Of a DNA stretch of 64,000 nt, positions 63,958 to 64,000 are shown in pieces. Positions within the stretch are counted from its first letter, which is position 1. Each line of letters begins with the position of its first letter. Under the pieces are notes generated by a model, which saw nothing but the letters and a program-made list of their open reading frames with translations, made no database searches and had not been told where the DNA came from. This DNA comes from Volvox africanus (Eukaryota; Chlorophyta; Chlorophyceae; Chlamydomonadales; Volvocaceae). The DNA lies in contig BSDZ01000086.1 of NCBI GenBank assembly GCA_030268105.1, positions 2,372,501 through 2,436,500 on the forward strand, written 5' to 3'. Position numbers and translations under genes: made by a program.

Positions 63958-64000
63958 CTATTGGGGAGCGCAGTTATAAGTATAACAATCATGTTTTTAA

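Overview
The window is nuclear DNA of a green alga, most likely a volvocine (the Volvox/Chlamydomonas lineage). The host genes are split by GT-AG introns. They encode signal-peptide peptidases of the gametolysin/VMP type (MEROPS M11) with proline-rich extracellular-matrix-style tails, and short interstitial TTTTAGGG telomere-type repeats are present. There is no bacterial operon, CRISPR array or rRNA. The species cannot be fixed from the sequence.

Host genes. There are five M11 metallopeptidase genes or gene parts. Gene E (minus, 8292 to about 7560) is cut off inside exon 2 by a LINE. Gene A (plus, 10846-19207), gene B (plus, 27001-32864) and gene C (plus, 38506-58186) appear complete. Gene F (minus, 63957-60367) shows exons 4-8 and runs off the right edge. 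A, B and C can be built as eight exons with the same intron phases (1,0,0,1,2,0,0), and the visible parts of E and F agree. Exon 1 encodes the secretion signal, exon 5 the HExxHxxGxxH zinc site, the exon 7/8 junction a DNDCDG...DPDC metal-binding-like motif, and exon 8 a proline-rich tail that differs in every copy. E and A are head to head, A-B-C are in tandem, and C and F are tail to tail: a locally duplicated family whose products should be secreted to work on the cell wall or extracellular matrix.

Mobile DNA. At the left edge (1 to about 7570, minus) lies an APE-type LINE. Its ORF1 combines several transmembrane helices with a Josephin-like cysteine protease (deubiquitinase fold), and its ORF2 carries endonuclease and reverse transcriptase plus a long unassigned extension. 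At 20429-24009 there is a decayed chromodomain Ty3/gypsy element with a solo LTR of another gypsy family inside it. Intron 3 of gene C is 13 kb long because a Ty1/copia element (41727-53902, TSD GTTTC) landed there and was itself hit by a Ty3/gypsy chromovirus (44767-52235, TSD CTTGG, LTRs that read as identical). Two more copia LTRs stand alone at 29931-30179 and 34961-35203. Short dispersed repeat families, a 0.9-kb element with 72-bp inverted ends, and many microsatellites fill introns and intergenic space.

Points of most interest: the LINE ORF1 with a membrane domain and Josephin-like protease; the in-frame UAG codons in that ORF1 and between gypsy gag and pol; the two LTR elements that seem to prime from opposite parts of the same initiator tRNA; a gene-conversion tract between genes A and C; and a perfect 62-bp hairpin in an intron of gene B.
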